Below, piece after piece: positions 26,410-35,299 of a stretch of 64,000 nucleotides of DNA. The translations under genes were made by a program, and so were the position numbers. The notes under the pieces are model-generated. The model had not been told where the DNA came from. It saw only the letters and a list, made by a program, of their open reading frames with translations, and made no database searches. The stretch lies in contig NZ_LMVB01000001.1 in the NCBI RefSeq assembly GCF_001510645.1, positions 1,354,436 to 1,418,435 on the forward strand, given 5' to 3'. This DNA comes from Paenibacillus sp. FJAT-29882. Its GTDB lineage: Bacteria > Bacillota > Bacilli > Bacillales > DSM-1321. The stretch's first letter is position 1; the number at the start of each line of letters is the position of its first letter.

Positions 26410-26540
26410 GCAGAATGGGAGTACTTCATTTGCGGAATTAAATGTAGTACTCGCTGCTTTATTCAGTATGGAGACACGTTAGCTAGACTTGTTAGAGTTT
26501 TCTATTAGGTGCAAATATGGTGAAATATCTGAAAAGTCTG

Positions 26541-26568
26541 TTGATTAATTTTCGATTTGTGATATAAT
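26541..26568 (+). promoter_or_regulatory. sigma-A promoter of ilvA
   Basis: TTGATT (26541-26546) and TATAAT (26563-26568) with a 16-base spacer, 38 bases before the ilvA start codon. Confidence 0.65.
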
Positions 26569-26605
26569 TTACAAATTATCTAGAGATGTGAAAAGAGGGT
26601 ATTAC

Positions 26606-27874
26606 ATGAGCCAAATAACATCAACAAGAAAATGGGTCCAAGTTGAAGATATCTTAGTTGCTTATCAGGAGCTTAAAGATATCGTTGCGCACACGCCACT
26701 GCAAAGAAACGAAAGATTATCCGAGAAGTACGAGTGTAATGTTTACTTAAAACGAGAAGATTTACAGCATGTGCGCTCTTTTAAGCTTAGGGGAGCCTAT
26801 TATAAAATGAAAAAGCTGACTGTAGATGAAACAAGAAATGGAGTTGTCTGTGCGAGCGCGGGCAATCATGCGCAAGGGGTTGCGTTTGCGTGTAGTCAGT
26901 TGGGGATTTCAGGGAAAATCTACATGCCTGCGACAACACCTCGGCAAAAAGTTGACCAGGTTCAGCTATTTGGTAAAGACAAAATTGAAATTGTTTTAGT
27001 AGGCGATTCGTTTGATGATGCCTTTCTTGAAGCAGAGAAATGCCAGGAAACAGAAAAAAGAACGTTTATTCATCCGTTTGATGACGAACTTGTCATCGCT
27101 GGTCAAGGAACAGTAGCCATTGAAATATTAAACGATTGTGATGAAAAAATCGATTATGTCCTTGCAGGAATTGGCGGAGGGGGCCTAGTGTCAGGTATCT
27201 CTACATATTTTAAATCGGTCTCACCTGAAACATCTTGTATCGGAGTCGAACCAGAAGGCGCCGCTTCAATGAAACAATCTTTAATGAAAGGTGAAGTAGA
27301 GGCTTTACAGGACATTGATACGTTTGTAGATGGTGCAGCAGTTAAATGTGTAGGACAAAAAACGTTTGATCTCTGTCAGGAATATATGGATGATATCATT
27401 AAGGTCCCTGAAGGAAAGGTCTGCACAACCATACTAGACTTATACAATGAACATGCGATCATAGCAGAGCCTGCAGGAGCGTTGTCTGTTGCGGCACTTG
27501 ATTTTTATCGGGATGAAATCAAAGGGAAAACCGTCGTTTGTGTAATTAGTGGGGGCAATAATGATATTGGCCGTATGCAAGAGATAAAAGAAAAATCACT
27601 TTTATATGAAGGACTACTTTATTACTTCATTGTCAATTTTCCTCAGCGGGCAGGAGCTTTACGTGAATTCCTTGATGAAGTACTCGGACCTAATGATGAT
27701 ATTTCAAGATTTGAATATACGAAAAAAAATAACAAAGAACAGGGACCTGCTTTAGTTGGTATTGAGCTGAAAAATAGGCAAGATTATGGACCTTTGATTG
27801 AACGTATGAGCAAAAAAGGGTTTCCATATGTTGAAGTAAATAAAGATAGTAATTTATTTTCTTTATTGATTTAA
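26606..27874 (+). CDS. ilvA: threonine ammonia-lyase (deaminase)
   Basis: A PLP enzyme converting threonine to 2-oxobutyrate, the entry to isoleucine synthesis. 422 residues, the B. subtilis IlvA length. The PLP lysine is in LKREDLQHVRSFKLRGAYY (about residue 57), the glycine loop GIGGGGLVSG binds the cofactor phosphate (about 190-199), and SAGNHAQGVA is present. The C-terminal region from about 335 (YFIVNFPQRAGALREFL) is a single ACT-like regulatory domain. The ATG at 26606 follows AAGAGGG; the in-frame GTG at 26588 is upstream of that site. ilvA next to ypm genes is as in B. subtilis. No T-box is visible. Confidence 0.96.
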   Translation: MSQITSTRKWVQVEDILVAYQELKDIVAHTPLQRNERLSEKYECNVYLKREDLQHVRSFKLRGAYYKMKKLTVDETRNGVVCASAGNHAQGVAFACSQLGISGKIYMPATTPRQKVDQVQLFGKDKIEIVLVGDSFDDAFLEAEKCQETEKRTFIHPFDDELVIAGQGTVAIEILNDCDEKIDYVLAGIGGGGLVSGISTYFKSVSPETSCIGVEPEGAASMKQSLMKGEVEALQDIDTFVDGAAVKCVGQKTFDLCQEYMDDIIKVPEGKVCTTILDLYNEHAIIAEPAGALSVAALDFYRDEIKGKTVVCVISGGNNDIGRMQEIKEKSLLYEGLLYYFIVNFPQRAGALREFLDEVLGPNDDISRFEYTKKNNKEQGPALVGIELKNRQDYGPLIERMSKKGFPYVEVNKDSNLFSLLI

Positions 27875-27888
27875 GGTTAAAACAATGG

Positions 27889-28000
27889 GATATTCCAAAA
27901 GGGTCTGACCTAGTACTCGCCACACAGTTTATCGTGTTACTTACACTTCATTTAAACTGTATGTAGTAGTTGCTGCGTTTGACCCTTTATTTATGGGATA
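27889..28000. repeat. palindromic intergenic repeat, family A
   Basis: TTCCAAAAGGGTCTGACCTA (about 27892-27911) on the left pairs with GTTTGACCCTTTATTTATGG (about 27977-27996) on the right; centre pairing is CACAGTTTA/TAAACTGTATG. Outer ATGGGATA...TATGGGATA copies flank it. It starts about 15 bases after the ilvA stop. Confidence 0.75.
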
Positions 28001-28178
28001 CCCACTATTTTTAATAAAACTGGAATTAATTACTGGTATAGGGTAAAATAATAAGGTATAAATCGTCGTTTATTGCACATTTTAAAAGTATTCTAATCAA
28101 GTTATGTCAATTTAAAAGTGAGCTATTATTTAGCAAATGTATTATTTTATGTAAGAAAGCAACAGGAGGGGTGTTACC

Positions 28179-28373
28179 ATGTTTTCAAATATAGGGGTAC
28201 CAGGATTAATTTTGATTTTAGTGCTTGCACTCATCATTTTCGGACCAAAGAAATTACCTGAAATTGGACGGGCATTCGGTCAAACTTTACGTGAATTTAA
28301 AAGTTCAACTCGTGAGTTAACACAGGATGTCTTTGAAGAAAAAGATGAAAAAAAGAATAATTCAGTAAAATAA
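28179..28373 (+). CDS. tatA: Sec-independent translocase subunit TatA
   Basis: A 64-residue TatA/E protein: the N-terminal membrane helix [20 protein letters not shown] (about residues 8-27) with the conserved FGP-KKLPE hinge, then the amphipathic helix ending in a charged tail. TatA multimers form the pore for folded proteins carrying twin-arginine signals. CAGGAGGGG precedes the ATG. A tatC gene lies 445 bp downstream on the same strand, but a family A repeat intervenes, so the two may not share one transcript. Bacillus carries several TatA-TatC pairs; which (Ad, Ay) this matches cannot be settled here. Confidence 0.93.
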   Translation: MFSNIGVPGLILILVLALIIFGPKKLPEIGRAFGQTLREFKSSTRELTQDVFEEKDEKKNNSVK

Positions 28374-28387
28374 GTACTGTGTCTAAG

Positions 28388-28513
28388 AGGAGGTTGTCCC
28401 ATAACGAAAGTGTCAGGCCCCACAATTACAATATATAGTTGAAATAATGTGTATATAACACTATAAACTGTGTATCGCAAGTGAGGTCAAGACCCTATTG
28501 GGACATCCTCCTT
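28388..28513. repeat. palindromic intergenic repeat, family A, long form
   Basis: The outer arms GGAGGTTGTCCCA (28390-28402) and TGGGACATCCTCC (about 28499-28511) are nearly perfect complements, with inner GTCAGGCCC...GAGGTCAAGACCC. It lies between tatA and tatC. Confidence 0.75.
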
Positions 28514-28818
28514 TTAACTTGTAAGATAAGAGTCCCTAGTTATGTCGATATGTTTAGTGACAAGCAAATGAAGTACAGTCTTAAGGTCAAATAATTTCCA
28601 AACTTCTTTGAGTCGCTACACAGAGTGGATATACGAGATTCGTTCTTCTTCATCCAAGTAGATTTAACTTTACCTTATAATGAATTGAAACATAAAGGAC
28701 TGTAGTTTTTTGGAAGTAAAGATGAATATGTGGGCATTATTACCATTGGTGTGAGTTACCCGCTACATGCCGGAATAATGAAGAAAATTCGGTAATATTC
28801 GTATTTTTAATAGAGAGC
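28514..28818. other. intergenic region before tatC
   Basis: About 300 bp without a credible gene or clear hairpin. It probably contains the tatC promoter; TAATAT-like boxes near 28791 are too weak to call. Confidence 0.3.
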
Positions 28819-29580
28819 GTGATAGATTTGGCAGATCAAGAACAAAACGTAATTGCCCATTTAGAGGAGCTGCGTAAACGTTTAATTATTACGGTAATTG
28901 CATTTATCCTCTTTTTTATTGTTGGTTTTATCTATGTTGAAGAGATATATCAGTGGCTTGTTAAAGATTTTGATGAAAAACTAATGGTGCTAGGACCAAG
29001 TGATATCCTCTGGATTTATTTCATGCTTGCAACGGTTGTTTCGGTAGCGGCTACAATTCCGGTGTTTGCGTTTCAATTATGGTTATTTGTGAAACCAGCG
29101 TTGCTGCCGAGGGAGATAAAAACAACCCTATCTTATATTCCAGCACTTTTTCTTTTATTTGTTGGTGGTCTAGCATTTGGATACTTCATTATTTTCCCAA
29201 TGGTACTGGATTTCTTACTTGGATTAAGCAGTGGAATGTTTGTGACCAATTTTACAGCAGATAAATATTTCCAGTTTCTTCTTAATATGACATTGCCGTT
29301 TGGGATTCTTTTCGAGCTTCCTGTTGTGACGATGTTTTTAACATCAATTGGGATCGTTAATCCATATGTGTTGCAAAAGCTTAGAAAATACGCGTACTTT
29401 GTCTTGGTCGTCATAGCGATATGTATTACCCCACCAGATTTTGTATCAGACTTTCTCGTAACTATACCGTTGCTGCTGTTATATGAAATCAGTATTTCGT
29501 TGTCAAAATTTGTGTACAAACGGAAGCAAAAACGAGATGCACACATTCAAGAAGAGGTGCAAGAAGAAGGCCTAGATTAA
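28819..29580 (+). CDS. tatC: Sec-independent translocase subunit TatC
   Basis: A 253-residue, six-helix membrane protein that recognises twin-arginine signal peptides together with TatA. The N-terminal cytosolic HLEELRKRLIITVIAF motif, including the conserved Glu that binds the RR signal, is present. FVKPALLPREIK (first cytosolic loop, about residues 90-101) and the GIVNPYVLQKLRKYAYFVLVVIA region complete the signature. The start is uncertain between GTG 28819 and TTG 28828; neither has a strong ribosome site. The C-terminal tail is highly charged. The partner TatA is encoded upstream. Confidence 0.93.
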   Translation: MIDLADQEQNVIAHLEELRKRLIITVIAFILFFIVGFIYVEEIYQWLVKDFDEKLMVLGPSDILWIYFMLATVVSVAATIPVFAFQLWLFVKPALLPREIKTTLSYIPALFLLFVGGLAFGYFIIFPMVLDFLLGLSSGMFVTNFTADKYFQFLLNMTLPFGILFELPVVTMFLTSIGIVNPYVLQKLRKYAYFVLVVIAICITPPDFVSDFLVTIPLLLLYEISISLSKFVYKRKQKRDAHIQEEVQEEGLD

Positions 29581-29633
29581 TAAATAGCTTTCATATGGCG
29601 AGCCATTCACAAAGAAACGCATAAAATTATACG

Positions 29634-29713
29634 ATGCTGTCTGAAGTATTGAATGAAGAAGTAGAGGAGGAATTTGCCTACTTCTTCAATTCGATCAAGG
29701 ACAGCATTTTTTA
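29634..29713 (+). terminator. long terminator after tatC
   Basis: ATGCTGTC (29634-29641) pairs with GACAGCAT (29700-29707), enclosing GAAGAAGTAG / CTACTTCTTC, and is followed by TTTTTT. Confidence 0.8.
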
Positions 29714-29814
29714 TTTGGGAATTCCGTTTTTTTTTTGAAAGATTATAAAAAACGGAAGAAATGTGTCGAACTTTCAAACTTTGTCAAAATAGCTCGAAAT
29801 ATTGGATATTAAGA

Positions 29815-29842
29815 TTGAATGATCGTATTAACAAGGTATAAT
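29815..29842 (+). promoter_or_regulatory. sigma-A promoter of the second degV gene
   Basis: TTGAAT (29815-29820) and TATAAT (29837-29842), 16-base spacer, 32 bases before the ATG. Confidence 0.65.
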
Positions 29843-29874
29843 TAAGGGAATTGTTAAGGTTGGGAAGTGGAATG

Positions 29875-30717
29875 ATGGGAAATGTGAAAATTGTAACAGA
29901 TTCGACTGTTGATATGACGCAAGAGGAAATCAAGCGATATGGTATTGAAATGGTACCCTTATCAATTTCAATAGACGACATGATTTATTTAGATAAGATC
30001 GAAATAGAACAAGAAGAATTTTTGATAAAAATGAAGAATGCTAAGGAGCTTCCGAAAAGCTCTCAGCCATCGACAGGCACTTTCTTAGACGTTTTTGACA
30101 GACTTGGAGAAGATGGAAGCGAGATTATTTCTATTCATATGACTGGTGGAATGAGTGGTACTGTTCAATCTGCAGAGAGTGCAGCGAAAATGACTGAATC
30201 CAATGTCACGGTGTTTGATTCAAAATACATTTCAAAGGCATTATCATTTCAAGTAATTGAAGCTGCCAAAATGGCGAAGGAAGGCAAAAGTGTTGCTGAA
30301 ATTCTGGAGAGGATCAAAGATATTCAATCCCAATCAAGATTGATTATTTCCATTGATACGTTAGAGAATTTAGTGAAAGGCGGACGAATTGGTAAAGTGT
30401 CTGCCATGATTGGTTCGTTACTAAACATTAAACCAATTGCGATCTTAGAAGATGGAGTACTTCATCCTGTCTCAAAAGCAAGAAGTCAATCTCAAATTGT
30501 TAAATTTGTCGTGAATAAATATAAAGAAGATTTGAAGGATAAGCAAATCACAGGAATTGGTATTGTTCATGTGAATGGATATGAAATCGCTTCAAAGATT
30601 AGAACAGCATTAGCTGAAATCAGCGGCTTATCCAATATAAAAATTGAAGGTACGTCTCCTGTAGTAAGCACTCACACGGGCGAAGGTGCTATGGGAGTTA
30701 TGTATCATTGGGAATAG
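29875..30717 (+). CDS. DegV family fatty-acid-binding protein (second copy)
   Basis: A 280-residue DegV/FakB-type lipid-binding protein, paralogue of the one at 11013. Seen: VKIVTDSTVDMTQEEIKRYG, KSSQPSTGTFLDVFDRL (about 62-78), HMTGGMSGTVQSAESAAK (about 90-107), GGRIGKVSAMIGSLLNIKPI (about 160-180) and C-terminal SPVVSTHTGEGAMGVMYHW. It is closer to the classical DegV consensus than the first copy. ATG 29875 is 7 bases after GGGAAG; ATG 29872 is possible. It has its own promoter and lies ahead of ypmQRS. The function in fatty-acid uptake is inferred from the FakB family. Confidence 0.92.
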   Translation: MGNVKIVTDSTVDMTQEEIKRYGIEMVPLSISIDDMIYLDKIEIEQEEFLIKMKNAKELPKSSQPSTGTFLDVFDRLGEDGSEIISIHMTGGMSGTVQSAESAAKMTESNVTVFDSKYISKALSFQVIEAAKMAKEGKSVAEILERIKDIQSQSRLIISIDTLENLVKGGRIGKVSAMIGSLLNIKPIAILEDGVLHPVSKARSQSQIVKFVVNKYKEDLKDKQITGIGIVHVNGYEIASKIRTALAEISGLSNIKIEGTSPVVSTHTGEGAMGVMYHWE

Positions 30718-30864
30718 AAGCATGAAAAACCTGTGAAAACTAATAGATGTCACATTTTGTGAAAAGGTCATAAAATTTTTAGCTTGAATGCAAATTTCTT
30801 TAAACAGCTTACATCCTCTGGTAAAATAATATAATCATAATGTGCAAATAAAGGCGGTAAAACA

Positions 30865-31452
30865 ATGAGAAGGCGGCAAAGCATAATATTGTTCATTGGA
30901 ATTATGGTTGTTTTGTTATTATCGGCATGCAGTTCACAAGGGATTAAAAACGGGTATAATTCGGATCTTGAAGAGTTTACTTTCACGGATCATAACAACA
31001 AAGAATTTTCGAAAAGTGACTTGAAGGGGAAGGTTTGGCTTGCTGATTTTGTGTTTACAAACTGCACAACGGTTTGTTTACCAATGACGAGTAATTTGGC
31101 TGAATTTCAAACGATGCTTAAAGATAATGACATTTCAAATGTAGAAATTGTTTCTTTCTCTGTAGACCCTGAATTAGATACACCAGCAGCGTTGAAGGAG
31201 TATGCAGAACGATTCAATGCTGATTTATCCTCTTGGCATTTCCTAACGGGCTATACTCAGCAGGAAATTGAAGAGTTTGCTAAAAAGAACTTTAAAACGA
31301 TTGTTCAAAAACCAGCCAATACTGATCAAGTTATCCATGGTACTAAGTTTTATTTAGTTAATAAATCTGGAGAAATTGTTAAAGATTATTCAGGCGTGAG
31401 TGATGTACCGTTTGAAGAAATGCTGAATGATATTAAAATTTTACAAAAATGA
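30865..31452 (+). CDS. ypmQ: SCO1/SenC family lipoprotein
   Basis: A 195-residue lipoprotein: signal peptide with lipobox LLSAC (Cys at about 22), then a thioredoxin-fold domain. The copper-binding motif is complete: CTTVC in FTNCTTVCLP (about residues 68-72) and the distant His in VIHGTKFYL (about 155). SCO proteins deliver copper to the CuA centre of cytochrome oxidase, or act as thiol reductases outside the membrane. A -10 box TATAAT at 30830-30835 with CTTACA 16 bases upstream is a likely promoter. The order ypmQ-ypmR-ypmS matches B. subtilis. Confidence 0.92.
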   Translation: MRRRQSIILFIGIMVVLLLSACSSQGIKNGYNSDLEEFTFTDHNNKEFSKSDLKGKVWLADFVFTNCTTVCLPMTSNLAEFQTMLKDNDISNVEIVSFSVDPELDTPAALKEYAERFNADLSSWHFLTGYTQQEIEEFAKKNFKTIVQKPANTDQVIHGTKFYLVNKSGEIVKDYSGVSDVPFEEMLNDIKILQK

Positions 31453-31456
31453 TGTG

Positions 31457-31539
31457 GATGTCCCTAAAAGAACTGACCACGAACGCTATACATAGTTTAT
31501 AGTAGTCGAAGGGTTTGGGGCTTTTGTTATGGGACATTC
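31457..31539. repeat. palindromic intergenic repeat, family A (shortened)
   Basis: GATGTCCCTAAAAG...CTGACC and GCTTTTGTTATGGGACATTC form the outer pairing (ATGTCCC/GGGACAT). The centre is shorter than in other copies and the left arm is diverged. Located just after the ypmQ stop. Confidence 0.6.
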
Positions 31540-31654
31540 TTTTTTATTGCCTTGCGTTTTGAAAGCTGATTATGTCATCAAACTTCATGATTTGCGATTT
31601 TATTAATCGTACGTGATATAATAGTGAAAGACCTTTTTTAGGACGGTGACACCT

Positions 31655-32488
31655 ATGAAGAAAAAAATATCCTGTCTATTGATTGGACTGTTGATCCTCA
31701 CTTCATGTTCAAACATTCGAACAGTTTCAAATTATGCTTTACAACAAGAAAACGAGCTTGAGTTAAAAAAAAAGGATGCGATCCCTGCTACTTTTTTTCC
31801 TGATCCGATCGAAATCGTTTCGTTAGGTGATTCTTTGACACAAGGCGTAGGGGATACGACTGACAAAGGTGGTTATATACCCTATTTGCGACAACTGCTA
31901 GAAAAAGAACCAACGATTACGTCTGTGAATGTTGTCAATCATGGCGTAAAAGGCAATCGAACTGACCAGTTATTGAAGCGTATGAAAGAAGATAAGGTGA
32001 TTGCTAATATTAAAAAGGCAGATGCGGTTGTGATTACGATTGGTGGCAATGATGTCATGCGGGTATTCCGCCAAAATATAGTCGATTTGAAAATGGCACA
32101 ATTTGAGAAAGCAAGAATAGGGTATGAAAAAAGATTGGAACAAATATTCAATAGGGTTCGCTCAAACAATGAGCATGCACAAATTTATTTAGTTGGCATA
32201 TACAATCCATTTACCAAAGTTTTAAGTGCCTTTCAAGAATTGGAAATTATTATGGACCAATGGAATCGCAGCGGCCAAACAATCGTTGAGAGATATGATA
32301 ATGCGTATTTCATTGGAATTGGCGATTTATTTGAAAATACGGCAGAGAATTTATTATTTACCGAGGACCATTTTCATCCAAATAATCGAGGCTATGAGTT
32401 GATTGCAGACAGAATCTATCAAGAAATGAATATTGAAACAATAGGAAGAGGTTCAATAGAGGCGAGTGCAAAAGGGGATGAAGAATAA
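31655..32488 (+). CDS. ypmR: GDSL/SGNH-type lipase-acylhydrolase, lipoprotein
   Basis: A 277-residue extracytoplasmic SGNH hydrolase. The signal peptide has lipobox ILTSC (Cys about residue 17). Block I is SLGDSLTQGVG (catalytic Ser), block III is ITIGGNDVM (oxyanion Asn), and block V is DHFHPNNRGYELIA (catalytic Asp and His). The substrate is unknown; relatives hydrolyse lipid or cell-wall esters. The start is ATG 31655 after GGACGGTG; GTG 31646 lies in that site. It is followed 3 bases later by ypmS, so the two are one operon, as in B. subtilis. Confidence 0.92.
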   Translation: MKKKISCLLIGLLILTSCSNIRTVSNYALQQENELELKKKDAIPATFFPDPIEIVSLGDSLTQGVGDTTDKGGYIPYLRQLLEKEPTITSVNVVNHGVKGNRTDQLLKRMKEDKVIANIKKADAVVITIGGNDVMRVFRQNIVDLKMAQFEKARIGYEKRLEQIFNRVRSNNEHAQIYLVGIYNPFTKVLSAFQELEIIMDQWNRSGQTIVERYDNAYFIGIGDLFENTAENLLFTEDHFHPNNRGYELIADRIYQEMNIETIGRGSIEASAKGDEE

Positions 32489-32491
32489 TTA

Positions 32492-33076
32492 ATGTCTAAA
32501 GCAAGTTGGAAATACTTATTTCTAGGATTAATGGCAATAAATATTATTGTGCTAGTTACACTTATTATATTGATTAATTTACCTGCGAAAGATGAGGAAG
32601 CTGCACAAATAGATCGTCAAGATCAAGGTGTTTCATTCGTCATAAATACGAATCGAGATGATTTAAATATGTTGATTTCTCAATATATTGAAAAAGAGGG
32701 ATTAGCTGGACCTGTCCATTATGATGTTCATTTATCAGATGTCGTTGAACTTTACGGAACAATGCCTTTTTTCGGAAGAGATATTGAATTAAAACTCACG
32801 TTTGTTCCTGAAGCTCAAAACAATGGAGATGTTGTGTTAAAACAAGAGTCGATTTCAGTTGGCCAACTCAATTTACCTGTCTCCTATGTATTGAATTTCA
32901 TTAATCGTCAATATAAAACACCAGAATGGGTCACGATACAGCCAGATAAAGAGCAAATATACGTATCATTGCAAAATATGGAATTGAAAAGTGATGTACA
33001 TGTGAAAGCAAAAGAATTCGATTTAAAAAATGATAAAATTTCATTTGTATTAACAGTGCCCTCTTTACAGCCATAA
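32492..33076 (+). CDS. ypmS: YpmS family membrane-anchored protein
   Basis: A 194-residue protein with one N-terminal membrane helix (YLFLGLMAINIIVLVTLIIL, about residues 8-27) and an extracytoplasmic domain of the DUF2140 family. The domain has segments such as NTNRDDLNMLISQYI, PFFGRDIELKLTF and LPVSYVLNFI. It looks like a lipid-binding tubular fold rather than an enzyme; no catalytic motif is visible. It follows ypmR by 3 bases and is followed by a family A repeat. Function unknown. Confidence 0.9.
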   Translation: MSKASWKYLFLGLMAINIIVLVTLIILINLPAKDEEAAQIDRQDQGVSFVINTNRDDLNMLISQYIEKEGLAGPVHYDVHLSDVVELYGTMPFFGRDIELKLTFVPEAQNNGDVVLKQESISVGQLNLPVSYVLNFINRQYKTPEWVTIQPDKEQIYVSLQNMELKSDVHVKAKEFDLKNDKISFVLTVPSLQP

Positions 33077-33166
33077 AAAGGTCATATCTCACATTCTACA
33101 CATCGATTGTCGGTCTAGTTAACGATATATAGTAGATGTGGGATCTGACCCTTTTATTATGGGGCA
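33077..33166. repeat. palindromic intergenic repeat, family A
   Basis: AAAAGGTCATATCTCACATTC...CATCGAT (left) pairs with CGATATATAGTAGATGTGGG...GACCCTTTT (right), followed by ATTATGGGGCA. It touches the ypmS stop codon. Confidence 0.75.
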
Positions 33167-33193
33167 GGCAACGGAAATTTTTGTATATCTTTG

Positions 33194-33949
33194 TTAAGGA
33201 GAAACGAATAATGCTTCCAACTCAGGCTCTGCATCCTGTAAACCGATTATATAGATGGTATAGGCCATATCTGCTCTGAATTCAGCGTGTGGAATTGAGA
33301 GTACGTCTTGTTTTGTACTAGTAACTCTTGCTTCAAGGTCAATGCTCATTGGCGTAATTCCCATATAATTTGTTGCTGTTCTGTACGGTACATTTCGAAA
33401 TACTACATCGCCATTTTTTACAGCTAGATCAATCGCTGGGCTATCTGAAGCCAAATGGATCAACCGAACTTTGGATTCACCGTTAGGAACAGCAGGTAGG
33501 TCTTCATGGACGACGAGTCGTATCTGTTTATCCAGGCCGCTTACAGCTAATGTATAAAGCTTTCCTGGTTCAACCTGAATCTTCTGACTGAGAATGGTTG
33601 AAGAGAGCTGACCAGTTGGATAGACATCTATTTGATATTTTCCGGCAATTAATGGTAAATAGTCACTAATTGTTTTATATGGACTGTTCTGCAAAATTCT
33701 TGTTTCATTCACATACACATCGACATTTCCTGTTTTTGGTGCTGCATGGAGGATTCTTACCCTGCTAGGACTCTTTCTAAATACTTCTTCTGAGCGCATC
33801 ACTTCAAAAGCTTTATTCAAAGCCGTTAAATGTTTGTGGTAATAATGAACATGCAGGTTTGGGTCCATGTATTTATAATAGCTAGCTAATAGATCATACT
33901 TTTGTGCTTTTTTAAAATAATTTTTTCTATTATTCTTAGAATTCGACAT
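33194..33949 (-). CDS. DUF4397 domain protein
   Basis: A 251-residue protein with two DUF4397 beta-sandwich repeats: RVRILHAAPKTGNVDVYVNE (about residues 63-82) and KVRLIHLASDSPAIDLAVKNG (about 162-182), each followed by a Y-G-Y/T-N-Y type strand (YKTISDYLP, YRTATNYMG). The N-terminus (Lys/Asn-rich, FKKAQKYDLLASYYKYMDP) lacks a clear signal peptide, unlike many DUF4397 proteins. The start ATG is at 33949 with GGAGAG upstream; an open extension lacks a site. DUF4397 proteins are often surface or spore-associated. Convergent with ypmS; the role is unknown. Confidence 0.8.
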   Translation of the reverse strand: MSNSKNNRKNYFKKAQKYDLLASYYKYMDPNLHVHYYHKHLTALNKAFEVMRSEEVFRKSPSRVRILHAAPKTGNVDVYVNETRILQNSPYKTISDYLPLIAGKYQIDVYPTGQLSSTILSQKIQVEPGKLYTLAVSGLDKQIRLVVHEDLPAVPNGESKVRLIHLASDSPAIDLAVKNGDVVFRNVPYRTATNYMGITPMSIDLEARVTSTKQDVLSIPHAEFRADMAYTIYIIGLQDAEPELEALFVSP

Positions 33950-34260
33950 GCGTTTCTCTCCTATCTGCAAAGCTTTCGTAAACAGCATATGCAAACCGAA
34001 GTAGGCTGGTGTCACAGTAAAGGAAAGATTCCTTTTTCATTGTTCATTAAAAATGGTTAGAAACGAATATGAAATGGATTGAGGTAGAACAGCGTATTAT
34101 TTTACACTGCATGTAAAAAGCGGTAAAATTCATACAATATGATTTTTATCTCTCATTAACGGGGAGTAAGACCCCCACTGATGGAAGGATCGCCTTATGC
34201 TAACGAACAGATCATACTCGATTATTAGCCATATATTCGAAAATTGGAGGTTGAATAGTT
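33950..34260. other. divergent intergenic region upstream of msrA
   Basis: No gene is seen. A repeat family B fragment lies at 34142-34198 (separate entry). The rest should hold promoters for the DUF4397 gene and msrAB; none is clear enough to call. Confidence 0.35.
34142..34198 (+). repeat. repeat family B fragment
   Basis: TTTTATCTCTCATTAACGGG then GAGTAAGACCCCCACTGATGG resembles TTTATCCCG-TATTAACAGGCAGTAAGCCCCC at 23926 in the large family B element, joined directly to the CCCACTGAT 3' motif. Confidence 0.5.
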
Positions 34261-34800
34261 GTGACTCGCAATTTAGAAAAAGCAACATTTGCAGGAGGAT
34301 GCTTTTGGTGCATGGTAAAACCGTTTGATGAGCAGCCGGGGATTGAATCTGTGCTATCCGGTTACACGGGCGGTAACAAAGAAAATCCAACCTATAAAGA
34401 AGTTTGTTCTGAAACAACTGGGCATTATGAGGCTGTACAGATTACATATGATCCCAATGTGTTTCCATATGAACGATTAGTCGAATTATTTTGGCAGCAA
34501 ATTGATCCGACAGACGCTGGTGGACAATTCTACGACCGCGGTGGATCCTACCAAACCGCAATTTTTTATCATACAGTCGAACAGAAGCAAATGGCTGAAG
34601 CCTCAAAGGAAACATTACAAAACAGCGGAAGATTCAATCATCCAATTGTCACACCTATTATACCGGCTAAACCGTTTTACCTTGCCGAAGAATATCATCA
34701 GGATTATTATAAGAAAAACCCAGCTCATTATAATCGGTACCGAATCGGATCAGGGCGGCAAACATTTATCGAACAGAATTGGGGGAGTCGTAATGACTAA
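34261..34800 (+). CDS. msrA: peptide methionine (S)-sulfoxide reductase
   Basis: Repairs S-epimers of oxidised methionine. 179 residues. The catalytic Cys is in [13 protein letters not shown] (about residue 14), followed by [15 protein letters not shown] and [21 protein letters not shown], the typical substrate pocket. The second Cys of the motif (CFWC) is present; a C-terminal recycling Cys is not obvious. The start is GTG 34261 with GGAGG 10 bases upstream. It overlaps msrB by 8 bases, a standard msrAB operon as in B. subtilis. Confidence 0.95.
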   Translation: MTRNLEKATFAGGCFWCMVKPFDEQPGIESVLSGYTGGNKENPTYKEVCSETTGHYEAVQITYDPNVFPYERLVELFWQQIDPTDAGGQFYDRGGSYQTAIFYHTVEQKQMAEASKETLQNSGRFNHPIVTPIIPAKPFYLAEEYHQDYYKKNPAHYNRYRIGSGRQTFIEQNWGSRND

Positions 34801-35224
34801 TCAAAATCATGATTTAAAACAAAAATTAACACCTATACAATATGAAGTAACACAAAATAATGGAACAGAGCCAGCTTTTAGAAATGAGTATTGGGATAAT
34901 AAAGAAGAGGGTTTATATGTAGATATCGTCTCTGGTAAACCTTTATTTACTTCAAAAGAAAAATATGATGCAGGCTGTGGCTGGCCAAGCTTTACAAAGC
35001 CGCTTATAGACCAGGAAATTATTGAGAAGGTTGATACGAGCTATGGAATGCGACGAACGGAAGTAAGAAGTAAAACTGGAGATTCTCATCTCGGTCATGT
35101 ATTTGATGACGGGCCGGGGCCTGAAGGATTAAGATATTGCATCAATTCTGCTTCTCTTCGATTCATTCCAGTTGCTGACCTTGATAAAGAAGGTTATGCA
35201 CAATATAGAAACGTATTTCGTTAA
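34793..35224 (+). CDS. msrB: peptide methionine (R)-sulfoxide reductase
   Basis: Repairs R-epimers of oxidised methionine, the partner of MsrA. 143 residues. The catalytic Cys is in [13 protein letters not shown] (about residue 117), with a second Cys in DAGCGWPSF (about 62), and the [12 protein letters not shown] signature. The paired CxxC zinc ligands of some MsrB proteins are absent, as in the zinc-free subtype. The start is ATG 34793, inside the end of msrA, with GGGGGAG upstream; the much longer open frame is only overlap with msrA. Confidence 0.95.
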   Translation: MTNQNHDLKQKLTPIQYEVTQNNGTEPAFRNEYWDNKEEGLYVDIVSGKPLFTSKEKYDAGCGWPSFTKPLIDQEIIEKVDTSYGMRRTEVRSKTGDSHLGHVFDDGPGPEGLRYCINSASLRFIPVADLDKEGYAQYRNVFR

Positions 35225-35299
35225 TCACTTAGAAGGTACAAAGCTTTTGTGCTATTATAGAAAAATGTTACATCATCTAAGATAGGGAAGGGGATTTTT

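Noticed and set aside
34502..34792. N-terminal extension of the MsrB frame
   Set aside because: It lies entirely inside msrA in another frame; ATG 34793 has a good ribosome site and gives normal MsrB length.
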